NCBI RefSeq assembly: GCF_014077505.1
Contig: NZ_JACGWA010000013.1
Coordinates: 1-56,052 of the forward strand
DNA length: 56,052 nt
DNA from: Colwellia sp. BRX10-3
GTDB taxonomy: Bacteria; Pseudomonadota; Gammaproteobacteria; Enterobacterales; Alteromonadaceae
Reading direction: 5' to 3'
In this document: positions 35,734 through 44,770 of the stretch, in pieces
Numbering within the stretch: position 1 is the first letter of the stretch
Layout: every line of letters starts with the position of its first letter
Position numbers and translations under genes: made by a program
Notes under the pieces: model-generated
What the model saw: the letters and a program-made list of their open reading frames with translations, nothing else
The model's database searches: none
What the model was told of the DNA's origin: nothing

Positions 35734-35748
35734 GGGGAGCCGATAACA

Positions 35749-37761
35749 ATGGAAACAGCCATTAATTTTCAAGATGAAATAAAGCAGGGTATTCCAAGTG
35801 AACTACCTGCCGCTAAGCCATACCCTGCTGACGCTAATCGCGCTCCTAAGCGAAAAGACATCCTTTCTGTAGCAGAAAAGCAGTTAGCCGTAAGAAACGC
35901 TTTACGTTACTTTCCAAAAGAGTGGCATCAAGAATTAGCCACTGAATTCGCGCAAGAGTTAATAGACTTTGGCCGTATTTACATGTATCGCTTTAAGCCA
36001 AGCTATCATTTAAAAGCACGCTCAATTTCTGACTATCCGGCAAAATGTCAGCAAGCTGCCGCTATCATGTTAATGGTCGAAAACAACTTAGACCCAGCTG
36101 TTGCACAACACCCTGAAGAGTTAATTACTTACGGCGGTAACGGTGCGGTGTTCCAAAACTGGGCACAGTACTTATTAGCGATGAAGTATTTAAGTGAGAT
36201 GGAAAGCGATCAAACCTTACATTTATACTCTGGTCACCCGATGGGCTTATTTCCATCATCGATAGATGCACCGCGTGTAGTTGTTACCAACGGTATGATG
36301 ATCCCTAATTACTCTCAGCCTGATGACTGGGAAAAATTTAACGCGTTAGGTGTCACTCAATATGGCCAAATGACGGCGGGTTCATTTATGTACATTGGCC
36401 CACAGGGCATTGTGCATGGCACAACGATTACTGTAATGAATGCTTTTCGTAAAGTGCTCAACAAAGGTGAAAAAACGCAAGGTAAGATTTTCCTTACAGC
36501 GGGTTTGGGTGGTATGAGTGGCGCACAACCTAAAGCAGGTAATATTGCAAACTGTGTAACCGTTTGCGCTGAAGTTAACGCAAAAGCGGCAACTAAACGT
36601 CATCAGCAAGGTTGGGTTGACGAGTTAATTGATAACATGGACGAACTTGTCGCCCGTGTTAAAACAGCGCAAGCGAATGAAGAAGTTGTCTCAATTGCTT
36701 ATATTGGCAATATCGTTGATGTTTGGGAGAGCTTTTACGAACAAGACATTTATATTCATTTAGGCTCGGATCAAACCTCACTGCACAACCCTTGGTCAGG
36801 TGGTTATTATCCTGTAGATATCAGCTACGAAGAATCTAATCGTTTAATTCGTGAAGAACCGGAAGTATTTAAAGAAAAAGTACAAGCAACATTAAAGCGT
36901 CATGCTGCTGCTGTTAACAAACACACAGCGCGTGGCACTTATTTCTTCGATTACGGTAATGCTTTCTTACTTGAAGCATCACGCGCCGGCGGCGATGTAA
37001 TGGCAGAAAATGGTATTGATTTTAAATACCCGTCATATGTTCAAGATATATTGGGGCCAATGTGTTTTGACTATGGTTTTGGGCCATTTCGTTGGGTTTG
37101 TGCTTCGGGTAAGCCTGAAGATCTAGATAAAACCGATGCCATTGCCGCAAGCGTGTTAAAAAAGATCATGCAAGAGTCACCGGCAGAAATTCAGCAGCAA
37201 ATGCAAGACAACATCACCTGGATTGAAGACGCTAAGCAAAACAAGTTAGTGGTTGGCTCGCAAGCGCGTATTCTTTACGCAGATGCGCAAGGTCGTATGG
37301 AAATTGCTAAAGCCTTTAACGATGCTATTAATACCGGTGAAATTGGCCCTGTTGTACTTGGCCGTGACCACCACGATGTTAGTGGTACCGATTCACCATT
37401 TCGTGAAACATCAAACATTTACGATGGTAGTCGATTTACTGCCGATATGGCGATTCACAACGTTATTGGTGATAGTTTCCGTGGTGCAACTTGGGTATCA
37501 ATCCACAATGGTGGCGGCGTAGGTTGGGGTGAAGTGGTTAACGGTGGTTTTGGTATGCTGCTTGACGGCAGCGCAGCTGCAGAGCGCCGATTGAAATCAA
37601 TGTTATTATTTGATGTCAACAATGGTATTGCTCGTCGCAGCTGGGCACGCAATGCAGAAGCCAATTTTGCTATAAAACGCGAAATGGCGCGCACACCTAA
37701 GTTAAAAGTCACCTTAGCCAACTTAGTTGAAGATGATATTTTAGATAACTTATCGCTGTAA
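35749..37761 (+). CDS. hutU: Urocanate hydratase, long form
   Basis: The 670-residue protein is clearly a urocanase: GLGGMSGAQPKAG (NAD-binding), the active-site cysteine C439 in GPMCFDYGFGPFRW, LGRDHHDVSGTDSPFRET and GATWVSIHNGGGVG. The common bacterial HutU is about 555 aa; the extra length comes mainly from about 80 N-terminal residues and inserts. Length is close to animal urocanase (about 676 aa). It hydrates urocanate to imidazolone propionate with NAD+. GGGGAG site, 15 nt after hutH, terminator downstream. Confidence 0.95.
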   Translation: METAINFQDEIKQGIPSELPAAKPYPADANRAPKRKDILSVAEKQLAVRNALRYFPKEWHQELATEFAQELIDFGRIYMYRFKPSYHLKARSISDYPAKCQQAAAIMLMVENNLDPAVAQHPEELITYGGNGAVFQNWAQYLLAMKYLSEMESDQTLHLYSGHPMGLFPSSIDAPRVVVTNGMMIPNYSQPDDWEKFNALGVTQYGQMTAGSFMYIGPQGIVHGTTITVMNAFRKVLNKGEKTQGKIFLTAGLGGMSGAQPKAGNIANCVTVCAEVNAKAATKRHQQGWVDELIDNMDELVARVKTAQANEEVVSIAYIGNIVDVWESFYEQDIYIHLGSDQTSLHNPWSGGYYPVDISYEESNRLIREEPEVFKEKVQATLKRHAAAVNKHTARGTYFFDYGNAFLLEASRAGGDVMAENGIDFKYPSYVQDILGPMCFDYGFGPFRWVCASGKPEDLDKTDAIAASVLKKIMQESPAEIQQQMQDNITWIEDAKQNKLVVGSQARILYADAQGRMEIAKAFNDAINTGEIGPVVLGRDHHDVSGTDSPFRETSNIYDGSRFTADMAIHNVIGDSFRGATWVSIHNGGGVGWGEVVNGGFGMLLDGSAAAERRLKSMLLFDVNNGIARRSWARNAEANFAIKREMARTPKLKVTLANLVEDDILDNLSL

Positions 37762-37832
37762 GGTGCAGGTGGGTTTAAACTTTCAAAGTGTTAACACCGC
37801 TCATTTGCATTAAGCGAACTTATCAAAGAATG

Positions 37833-37861
37833 AAAAAAAACCGGCGCTAGCCGGTTTTTTT
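37833..37861 (+). terminator. Terminator of the hutCHU operon
   Basis: A perfect stem AACCGGC-GCTA-GCCGGTT followed by TTTTTTT, about 75 nt after the hutU stop. A-runs on the other side make it potentially bidirectional. Confidence 0.9.
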
Positions 37862-38058
37862 ATGTTCCGGAATAACAATATGTAGTGATGCCATGAATGG
37901 CAAGAGACAACAACAGAGTGTTAAGCCAATAAGTTCATAAAGTGGCGTGAAAAATAGTAAGGCCGCTTGCCGAGATGTTAAAACCTAGTTCACGTTCAGC
38001 CAATTTTTACCAATAGTAAAGCTAATTATTCACTGATTAACATAGATTTAAGCAAACA
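37862..38058. other. Intergenic before the NfeD/SPFH promoter
   Basis: Between the hut terminator and the 31-bp palindrome I see no open frame with a ribosome binding site and no further clear structure. Confidence 0.5.
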
Positions 38059-38089
38059 AACAAGCTTGACATAATATGTCAAGCTTGTT
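38059..38089. promoter_or_regulatory. 31-bp perfect palindrome overlapping the nfeD promoter
   Basis: The arms AACAAGCTTGACATA and TATGTCAAGCTTGTT are perfect inverted repeats of 15 bp around one central base. The left arm supplies TTGACA (38066-38071), and 17 bases later TACTTT (38089-38094) could be the -10, so the palindrome covers -35 and the spacer. No T-run follows, so it reads as an operator. Its core GACATAATATGTC recurs upstream of psp (5730-5742). Confidence 0.75.
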
Positions 38090-38147
38090 ACTTTGAATCA
38101 ATCGCTGTTAACGTTATATTAACAGTACTCATATCTTGGAGGTGGTA

Positions 38148-38600
38148 ATGGAATACATACTGTTTTTTGAAACTTGGATAATCTTAGCTATTTTATTTGC
38201 CTGTTTAGAGATTTTTGTGCCTGGTGGTATCTTACTTAATTTAGGCATAGCCTCATTAATTGTCGCTATTGGTGTGCAACAACAAATTCTTGATACTTGG
38301 GTATTAACCTTAACAACTTGGTTTATCGTCGCAACATTTCTGCTCATTGTTGTTTACTTTATTACTCAGCGATTTTTCCCTGGTGAAACTGTCATTGAAA
38401 ATATTTATGAAGAAGTAGATATTTACGGTAAAAGCGTGCTTGTGCTTGAACAAATCGGCCCGGGAACACGAGCAGGTAGAGTTGAATATCAAGGTACAAC
38501 TTGGACAGCCTTAAGCGACGGTTCTATTATCGAAGCTGGTAGCCAAGCTGCTATAATTTGCAAAGAAAACATATCATTAGTCGTAGAACCCATCAAGTAA
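38148..38600 (+). CDS. NfeD-like membrane protein
   Basis: ATG 38148 has a near-perfect GGAGGT site 4-5 nt upstream; an earlier in-frame TTG lies in that site. The 150-residue protein has membrane helices at about 5-25, 28-48 and 53-75, and a C-terminal OB-fold (about 90-150, LVLEQIGPGTRAGRVEYQGTTWTA), the short NfeD form without a protease domain. NfeD proteins partner with SPFH/stomatin proteins. Two such genes follow directly, as in E. coli ybbJ-qmcA. Confidence 0.9.
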   Translation: MEYILFFETWIILAILFACLEIFVPGGILLNLGIASLIVAIGVQQQILDTWVLTLTTWFIVATFLLIVVYFITQRFFPGETVIENIYEEVDIYGKSVLVLEQIGPGTRAGRVEYQGTTWTALSDGSIIEAGSQAAIICKENISLVVEPIK

Positions 38601-38670
38601 CGCGATGTAAATTCACAAAATCAATTAATGCCAATTTAACAATTCTAAAAATAAGAATAGGAGAATACCT

Positions 38671-39591
38671 ATGTTAGCCACTATTACTTTTGTATTTCTA
38701 GCATTACTCTTTATCGTTTTAAAGCTAGTACTCGTAGTACAAATGAAAGAAATTTGCGTGATCGAACGTCTAGGTAAGTTTCGCGCTGTTTTACCCCCAG
38801 GATTACATTTTTTGATCCCCTTTGTTGACCGCGTAGCTTATCGTCACGAAACACGGGAGCAAGTTTTAGATATACCAGCGCAGAGCTGTATTTCACGAGA
38901 TAACGTTCAAATTAGTGTCGATGGTTTGGTTTATATTCAAGTCATGGACGGTGAAAGAGCCAGTTACGGCATTGAAGATTACAGTCGCGCCAGTGTTAAT
39001 TTAGCACAAACTACAATGCGTTCAGAAATAGGTAAATTAAACTTGGGTCAAACCTTTTCTGAACGCGACACCTTAAATGAAACCATAGTGCGTGAAATTG
39101 ACAAGGCCTCTGATCCGTGGGGTATTAAAGTCTTACGATATGAAGTGCGTAACATAACACCGTCAGACAATGTTATTCATACCTTAGAAAAGCAAATGGA
39201 AGCTGAACGCCAAAAGCGTGCAGAAATTACCTTAGCAGAAGCGGAAAAAGAGTCGACTATCAACTTGTCTGAAGGTGAGCGCCAAGAAGCAATAAACCTG
39301 TCTGAGGGTGATAAGCAAAAACAAATCAATGAAGCTCACGGTCGAGCTCAAGAAATAGCCATTCTTACTCAAGCTTCGGCAGAAGGTATTAATTTAATTG
39401 CCAAAGCAGCGGCTTTACCTAGTGGTGACCAAGCTATAAAAATGCGTTTATTAGAACAATTTATCTCGCAAACAGGCAATATCCTTAAAACGGCTGACGT
39501 GTCTATTGTGCCAAGTGAAGTCGCTAAATTAGAAGGTTTTTTTCAGGGTATGGAAAAAGTAACGCAAAATATTCAAGGAGCAAAATCATGA
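38671..39591 (+). CDS. SPFH/stomatin-family membrane protein (first paralogue)
   Basis: The 306-residue protein has an N-terminal membrane helix (3-25), an SPFH/Band 7 domain (about 28-185: ICVIERLGKFRAVLPPGLHFLIPFVDRV, YIQV, PWGIKVLRYEVRNITP) and a coiled-coil tail. The tail includes tandem 11-residue units (INLSEGERQEA, INLSEGDKQKQ, INEAHGRAQEI). Stomatin-like proteins form membrane rings or microdomains; QmcA of E. coli is the closest model. It overlaps the next paralogue by 4 nt (ATGA). Confidence 0.92.
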   Translation: MLATITFVFLALLFIVLKLVLVVQMKEICVIERLGKFRAVLPPGLHFLIPFVDRVAYRHETREQVLDIPAQSCISRDNVQISVDGLVYIQVMDGERASYGIEDYSRASVNLAQTTMRSEIGKLNLGQTFSERDTLNETIVREIDKASDPWGIKVLRYEVRNITPSDNVIHTLEKQMEAERQKRAEITLAEAEKESTINLSEGERQEAINLSEGDKQKQINEAHGRAQEIAILTQASAEGINLIAKAAALPSGDQAIKMRLLEQFISQTGNILKTADVSIVPSEVAKLEGFFQGMEKVTQNIQGAKS

Positions 39592-40526
39592 TAGCTATCG
39601 ATGGAAATACGCTCGATTTAGCCGTACTGGCTGTTTGGGCATTTATCTTTCTATACCTTGCGTATAAATTTTTCCAAGCCATTTGTTTAGTACCAACCAA
39701 ATCAGCTTATATTGTTGAACGTTTAGGGAAGTATCGCTGCACATTAGAAGCAGGTTTTCATTTACTATTACCCTTTATTGATCGCGTGGCCTTTATTCAA
39801 GATCTTAAAGAAGAAACGATAGAAGTGCCGCCGCAAGAGTGTTTTTCAAAAGATGAAGTTAATGTTGAGGTCGATGGCGTTATTTACATTCAAGTCATTG
39901 ATGCGGTAAAAGCAAGCTACGGTATTACTGACTATCGCTTCGCCGCCATGCAACTTGCCCAAACCACAACACGCTCGGTCATTGGCACATTAGAGCTAGA
40001 TCGCACTTTTGAAGAACGTGACATTATTAGCGCTAAAGTCGTTGAGGTACTTGATAAAGCCGGTGAAAGTTGGGGCATTAGAGTGCACCGCTATGAAATT
40101 AAAAACATTACCCCGCCCGTAACTGTGCGTAACGCCATGGAAATGCAAGTGAATGCCGAACGTGAACGCCGTGCTATTTTAGCTAAAAGTTTAGGTGATA
40201 GAGCCAGTCGTATTAATCGCTCTGAAGGAAAAATGACAGAATTAATTAATCTGTCTGAAGGTGAAAAACAACGCAGAATTAACTCAGCCGAAGGTAAAGC
40301 AGCGGAGATATTGGCCATTGCACAAGCCACCGGTGACTCTATTAGCAAATTAGCTGCAGCGATTGAACAACCGGGTGGGCAGCAAGCTTTGGACATGCAA
40401 TTAAGTGAACAATACTTACAGCAAATGAAAGGCTTAAGTCAGCCATCAACTAAGGTTATTCTGCCAGCAAATTTATTAGACTTTAAGCAATGGCTTGCAA
40501 CAGCGGGCATTCATAATAAGTCTTAA
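39588..40526 (+). CDS. SPFH/stomatin-family membrane protein (second paralogue)
   Basis: The 312-residue protein has the same architecture as its upstream neighbour: membrane helix (about 12-34), SPFH domain (SAYIVERLGKYRCTLEAGFHLLLPFIDRV, YIQV, SWGIRVHRYEIKNITPP) and an 11-residue-repeat coiled coil (INRSEGKMTEL, INLSEGEKQRR, INSAEGKAAEI). The two are clear tandem paralogues, diverged over most of their length, which suggests a hetero-oligomer as in HflK/HflC. Translation is coupled through ATGA. Confidence 0.92.
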   Translation: MIAIDGNTLDLAVLAVWAFIFLYLAYKFFQAICLVPTKSAYIVERLGKYRCTLEAGFHLLLPFIDRVAFIQDLKEETIEVPPQECFSKDEVNVEVDGVIYIQVIDAVKASYGITDYRFAAMQLAQTTTRSVIGTLELDRTFEERDIISAKVVEVLDKAGESWGIRVHRYEIKNITPPVTVRNAMEMQVNAERERRAILAKSLGDRASRINRSEGKMTELINLSEGEKQRRINSAEGKAAEILAIAQATGDSISKLAAAIEQPGGQQALDMQLSEQYLQQMKGLSQPSTKVILPANLLDFKQWLATAGIHNKS

Positions 40527-40585
40527 TACTGTCTAAAAAGGTCTAGAAGTACCTAGTTAATACATAACTAAGGCCTAAATACGCA

Positions 40586-40616
40586 AAACCCGACCATCAT
40601 AACGTCGGGTTTTTTA
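40586..40616 (+). terminator. Terminator of the NfeD-SPFH operon
   Basis: ACCCGAC and GTCGGGT pair perfectly around a 9-nt loop and are followed by TTTTTTA, about 60 nt past the last stop. Confidence 0.88.
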
Positions 40617-40709
40617 TTAGCTATAACATGGTAAATAAATATCTTCGCTTTATAACGGGTACCCTCAGCGAACTGAATAGGAGAAACTTTACTCATAGTA
40701 AAAGTTCGA

Positions 40710-41033
40710 TTAAGTAAGTAAAAAAAGTATTGAAGCGATTAAAAGCACAGAGCACACTAACCAAATTTTATCAGTAATTTTGACCTTCTTATTTTTATTC
40801 ATTTGTCTTAATTTGGTTATCGCCAAAAAGAACATTGTCGTTATTAACGCAATGAAAAAATGCGTTTGAATGGTATGTAGTTGACTGTTTTGCTCCCAAA
40901 GAAAAACCGGTCCGCTATAATTTACAAAAAATAAATTTAACAATGAGACATGGGCCCACAAAACAAAAAATAACAAGATCATTTTATATTGATATATTGT
41001 TTTTAATATTTTGGTAATGACATTATTCGCCAT
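40710..41033 (-). CDS. Small membrane protein of unknown function
   Basis: The 107-residue protein has three predicted membrane helices (about 15-38, 55-75, 86-106), with a basic loop (KLRQMNKNKKVKITDK) before the last. AAAGG lies about 11 nt upstream of ATG. It starts 36 nt after the SDR-like gene on the same strand and may share its transcript. I do not recognise a family. Confidence 0.6.
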   Translation of the reverse strand: MANNVITKILKTIYQYKMILLFFVLWAHVSLLNLFFVNYSGPVFLWEQNSQLHTIQTHFFIALITTMFFLAITKLRQMNKNKKVKITDKIWLVCSVLLIASILFLLT

Positions 41034-41069
41034 AGTATTTAAACCTTTAATTTAATCAAAAATCACACG

Positions 41070-41945
41070 TTAAACTTTGTTTAACATATGACTAGAGTCC
41101 TTTAACCAAGACAACAAATCGTCATGCCTATACGCGTAGGCCAATTCACGACGTAAGGTTTCACCAATAATTTTTTTTCCAGAATTTTGCTGCTGTTCTT
41201 CGGCAAATTTCGGCACAGGTAAACTTAATACTTGCGCTGCAGTCTGATAATAACCTCGGCGATCACTATCGGTATTACTAACGACATTATAAATGCTTTT
41301 TTTGCTATCAGCACTATCGAAATTAATCAGCTTTTCGATAATATTAACAACATCAGTTTGATGTACTAAATTTACCGCCGCACTAGCATTTTCAAAGACA
41401 CGTTTTGCCTGTAAAAATTTACCCGGGTGGCGATTAGGACCTACGAGCCCTGCTAACCTTAAAATATGTACTTGTTTAGTAAAAGTTTTTACTGCTTGTT
41501 CTGCGGCAAGTAAACTAGTAACTTTTTCGGCCTTAAGATCTAATTGACTTGCTTCATCTACTCGACCTACTAAGCCATTATAGATAGCCGTCGAATTCAG
41601 GAGAATAATATGCTGAGTGCTACCCAGTTCGGCCAAATGCACCAATTGCTGTATTTTTAATTGATAATCTAAGCGACCTTTTTTCAACTGAGGTGGTATG
41701 GCAATAATTAGCACATCTTGTTGAAATAACCGTAGATCAACGCCAGCAATATTTTCGAGGCAATTGCTAGCCATTACGTCATCACCAAGGGGCAAAATAA
41801 GTTGAGTAGCGGGTATATCAAGCTCACTAAGTTTTTCAAGCGTTTCTGGTGATTGGTAACTGGCAATAATATTGATATTACTCGCAAGTAAGCGCTGTGC
41901 TAACGCTTGTCCTAACCAACCGCAGCCGATAATACTAACACTCAT
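41070..41945 (-). CDS. NAD(P)-binding SDR/epimerase-like protein (YeeZ-like)
   Basis: I choose the second ATG (41945, MSVSIIGCGWLGQALAQRLL) because AAGGA is properly spaced for it and too close to the first. The 291-residue protein has a Rossmann fold with GCGWLG as the dinucleotide loop, NSTAIYNG in place of the SDR catalytic region, and LRLAGLVGPNRHPGKFL. This matches YeeZ-like atypical short-chain dehydrogenases, whose substrate is unknown. Confidence 0.78.
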   Translation of the reverse strand: MSVSIIGCGWLGQALAQRLLASNINIIASYQSPETLEKLSELDIPATQLILPLGDDVMASNCLENIAGVDLRLFQQDVLIIAIPPQLKKGRLDYQLKIQQLVHLAELGSTQHIILLNSTAIYNGLVGRVDEASQLDLKAEKVTSLLAAEQAVKTFTKQVHILRLAGLVGPNRHPGKFLQAKRVFENASAAVNLVHQTDVVNIIEKLINFDSADSKKSIYNVVSNTDSDRRGYYQTAAQVLSLPVPKFAEEQQQNSGKKIIGETLRRELAYAYRHDDLLSWLKDSSHMLNKV

Positions 41946-42000
41946 ATTTAACATATCCTTACAAAACTACAGTGTGCCACAATGATGTATTAACTAGTTT

Positions 42001-42492
42001 TTATTGTTTGATATTAGCCGATCGATAACCTTTAATAGACTCTACCACCTCACGGGCAATAGCGTTCGGTAAAGGAATAGATAAGTTATATTGCAATATT
42101 TTCCAGCCTTGTGGGGTATTAATTAATAATCCACTACCTCGACACCGACCATAGTTTTTATTTTCTAATAACTCATCAAAAAAGACAATGTTACTCGCTT
42201 GAGTTGGCGTTATATGACGTTCAATCGGTAAATATAACCAGCCTTTCCCTTGACTAAAATAAGGTTTTACGAAAGCAGAAAATTCTTTTTTATTCCAGCG
42301 TTCACCGCTATCGGTACCTAGGTATATAGCGTCTTGAGCAAGTAAATTCATATACTTATCAAAGTTTGCTTCACTTGCTGCCTGATGAAAACTGTCTAGC
42401 ACATCATCAAGTTCACTAGTCATAGTTTTAGTTGCCACTACTGTATTTGAAAATAGGCTGACAAATAAAAAACTTAAAATGATTTTATACAT
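42001..42492 (-). CDS. Secreted NTF2-like (SnoaL/DUF4440-type) protein
   Basis: The 163-residue protein has a signal peptide (LSFLFVSLFSNTVVA, cleavage near 20) and an NTF2-like domain: ELDDVLDSFHQAASEANFDKYMNLLAQDAIYLGTDSGERW, then GWKILQYNLSIPLPN. Such exported NTF2-like proteins are common in Alteromonadales and have no assigned activity. Good AGGA site. Same strand as its neighbours but with 55-100 nt gaps, so operon membership is uncertain. Confidence 0.8.
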   Translation of the reverse strand: MYKIILSFLFVSLFSNTVVATKTMTSELDDVLDSFHQAASEANFDKYMNLLAQDAIYLGTDSGERWNKKEFSAFVKPYFSQGKGWLYLPIERHITPTQASNIVFFDELLENKNYGRCRGSGLLINTPQGWKILQYNLSIPLPNAIAREVVESIKGYRSANIKQ

Positions 42493-42591
42493 ATTGTCCT
42501 GCTTTTAGTTTGAATAACTTCTCTCAATAATAACTCTATAATGGCTTTATTCGTGAGTAGTACTCTCAAATTAATTATCGTACTCAGCGAA

Positions 42592-43488
42592 TTATCTGCG
42601 TTTTGCAATCGCCACATAAGAACCAGTAAATAGTGCCACAACTTTATCACCACAACACACTTCAACGTCGATATTAAAGCGAGCATTGTTACCGTCTGCT
42701 AGTGGCTTAGTATTGCCAGTAACTAAATTTAGCCCAGTTTGAGCATGCGCAATTCCGCCAAGGGGAGCAATGTAGCGAATATTCCCTTCGGCTAGCACAA
42801 TATCAGCCTGCTTTGATTGCGCAAGCAACTCAAAATATACCCAAGCCCAACCGGTAAGAGTTGCCAGGGTATAAATACTGCCCGCAAACATTGTATTATG
42901 CAGATTTTTATTAAAGCTTGGTTCGCAATTAGTCAGCAATTTTTCTTGGTCAAAATAGCAAATCTTAATATTCATCGCTTTACTCAGCGGAATAGTTTGA
43001 TGCCAAAGCTGCTGTAAATTATCGGCAGTTTGAGATAGGTGCTCATCAGCTGATGATATGCTTTTAGTCATTTTATTATGACTAACCACACCATAAAGCA
43101 TATGTGAATAACCGTCATTGGTATAACCTAGCTGCTGATAAAAACCAATAGCATCAGCACGGGCATTTAGCTCAATAGTTTTCACCCCTGCTTGTGCTGC
43201 TAAACGCTCCAATTCGCTAATGAGTATCTTTCCAAGGCCATGACCACGTAACTCGTCACTTATCGCCATATAACGAATTTGCGCATGCTCTTGGCTATTC
43301 TTATGTAATCTGCCAACGCCAACGATGTTATCCATATCGTCAACGATTACACGATGATATGATTGCGCCTCTAAGTCATCTTTTTCGCTACCATTTGGCT
43401 GTAGCCATGGTTTGCGAAGTATTTGCCAACGTAGTTGATAATACTGGGCTAGTTCAGCTTTATTTTGCGGCGCTCTGCATTTGTACAT
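42592..43488 (-). CDS. GNAT acetyltransferase fused to a hotdog thioesterase (YiiD-like)
   Basis: The 298-residue protein has two domains. Residues 1-140 form a GNAT fold with the acetyl-CoA loop ELRGHGLGKILI and the later ARADAIGFYQQLGYT. Residues 150-295 match the YiiD C-terminal thioesterase (NTMFAGSIYTLATLTGWAWVYFELL, RYIAPLGG, ARFNIDVEV). E. coli YiiD has the same order. It may act in fatty-acid or acyl-CoA metabolism. No strong ribosome binding site. Near dtd and yihY-type genes, as in E. coli, where yiiD, dtd and yihY are also close. Confidence 0.88.
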   Translation of the reverse strand: MYKCRAPQNKAELAQYYQLRWQILRKPWLQPNGSEKDDLEAQSYHRVIVDDMDNIVGVGRLHKNSQEHAQIRYMAISDELRGHGLGKILISELERLAAQAGVKTIELNARADAIGFYQQLGYTNDGYSHMLYGVVSHNKMTKSISSADEHLSQTADNLQQLWHQTIPLSKAMNIKICYFDQEKLLTNCEPSFNKNLHNTMFAGSIYTLATLTGWAWVYFELLAQSKQADIVLAEGNIRYIAPLGGIAHAQTGLNLVTGNTKPLADGNNARFNIDVEVCCGDKVVALFTGSYVAIAKRR

Positions 43489-43546
43489 TGTCTATAATTA
43501 ATCTTATACCAAGTGAAATATATTCATTTCAGGAATTTAACAACAC

Positions 43547-44317
43547 GTGAAACTTACTCAACATGTTAACCAAGGTCGACTAGTGTACCTCAGTAACACG
43601 ACAGACCAAATAACCATTAGTGAAAATGAACATTATCGGTGGTTAGCATTTGACGACGTTATTCAAAGTGTTATGCATTTACGTTGTCCTGAAAAATTAA
43701 CTTTGCCCCATCACTACGCGGCTTTAATGCCTTTATTATTTTTTCAACCTAATCAGGTTATAGAGCTTGGCTTAGGAGGAGGAAATTTAAGTCGATTTTT
43801 AAGTGCTTTAGACCCAAAAATTCAAGTTATGAGTATTGAGCTTTCTCAAGCAGTTATCGATTGCTTTAAAGGTTACTTTAATCCTCAACAATATCAAATA
43901 GTGATAAAAAATAGTGAAGCGTTAACTTGGCTGCAGCAAACACACTGCCCAACAAGAACGACTGTCGATTGGCTAATTTGCGATGTTTATCAACACCACG
44001 CTAAAAGCTTTCAAAGCAGAGTTAACCTGTTAACCGCACTGATAGATAATTTACAGGACAATGCTTGTTTGACAATTAATTTACCTGATCTAGATGACCA
44101 AGAAATTAACCTCTGTTTGACCATTTTAAGACAATTGCAAAGTTCGCATCATATTATCTACTTTCATATACCACGATATCTGAATGTGATTATTCATTTA
44201 TTACCAAAGCATTGGATGTTAGATAACTTAAAAAAGCGTTCAAAAACGTCTTACCTGCCGCCAACCCAATATCTCAGGTGGCGAAAATTCTTTAGTCATC
44301 ATATGAGTGCTAATTAA
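43547..44317 (+). CDS. Spermidine synthase-like methyltransferase-fold protein
   Basis: The 256-residue protein starts at GTG with AGGA 12 nt upstream. It has a Rossmann-fold loop VIELGLGGGNLSRFL, an acidic SIELSQAVIDCF at the next strand, and LICDVYQHH, matching the spermidine/spermine synthase superfamily. The N-terminal beta domain is short and the polyamine-binding signature is not evident. A true aminopropyltransferase role is therefore doubtful. It is transcribed opposite to its neighbours. Confidence 0.75.
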   Translation: MKLTQHVNQGRLVYLSNTTDQITISENEHYRWLAFDDVIQSVMHLRCPEKLTLPHHYAALMPLLFFQPNQVIELGLGGGNLSRFLSALDPKIQVMSIELSQAVIDCFKGYFNPQQYQIVIKNSEALTWLQQTHCPTRTTVDWLICDVYQHHAKSFQSRVNLLTALIDNLQDNACLTINLPDLDDQEINLCLTILRQLQSSHHIIYFHIPRYLNVIIHLLPKHWMLDNLKKRSKTSYLPPTQYLRWRKFFSHHMSAN

Positions 44318-44332
44318 TCGATATTTCTGATA

Positions 44333-44770
44333 TTAACCTTGTAGATTGATTGTTACCGGACCGTCATTTAATAGCGAAACTTGCATGTTAGCACCAAAAA
44401 CACCTGTAGGGACACGAAAGCCGAGACTGCGCAATTGAGTGCAAAAATATTGATAAAGCGCTTGGCTTAATTCTGCTGGTGCTGCACTGGTAAAACTGGG
44501 TCGCATGCCTTTTGTGGTATTCGCGGCTAAAGTAAACTGCGAAACTACTAATATTTCACCACCAATTTGTTTAACATTAAAATTCATTTTTCCGTTTTCA
44601 TCGGCAAAAATTCGATAGCCTGCCACACGTTCGGCAAGACGTTTAGCTTTTGCTTTGGTATCTTCAGGTTCAATAGCTAATAACACTAATAATCCCTGCT
44701 CGATTTCGCCAACAACATTATTATCAACGCTGACACTTGCTTCGGATACTCTTTGCATCAATGCAATCAT
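44333..44770 (-). CDS. dtd: D-aminoacyl-tRNA deacylase
   Basis: The 145-residue protein has both DTD signatures: [17 protein letters not shown] (SQxxL motif) and the C-terminal NDGPVTINL (GP motif), which form the cross-subunit active site. It removes D-amino acids from mischarged tRNA. The ATG directly follows the pip stop, so translation is coupled. Confidence 0.96.
   Translation of the reverse strand: MIALMQRVSEASVSVDNNVVGEIEQGLLVLLAIEPEDTKAKAKRLAERVAGYRIFADENGKMNFNVKQIGGEILVVSQFTLAANTTKGMRPSFTSAAPAELSQALYQYFCTQLRSLGFRVPTGVFGANMQVSLLNDGPVTINLQG

Noticed and set aside
37253-37522. Plus-strand frame within hutU
   Set aside because: Out-of-frame shadow; hutU is intact across it, so it is not evidence of a frameshift.
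38059-38089. Terminator for an upstream transcript
   Set aside because: The palindrome is not followed by a T-run on either strand, and a good terminator for the hut operon already lies at 37833-37861; it overlaps promoter elements instead.
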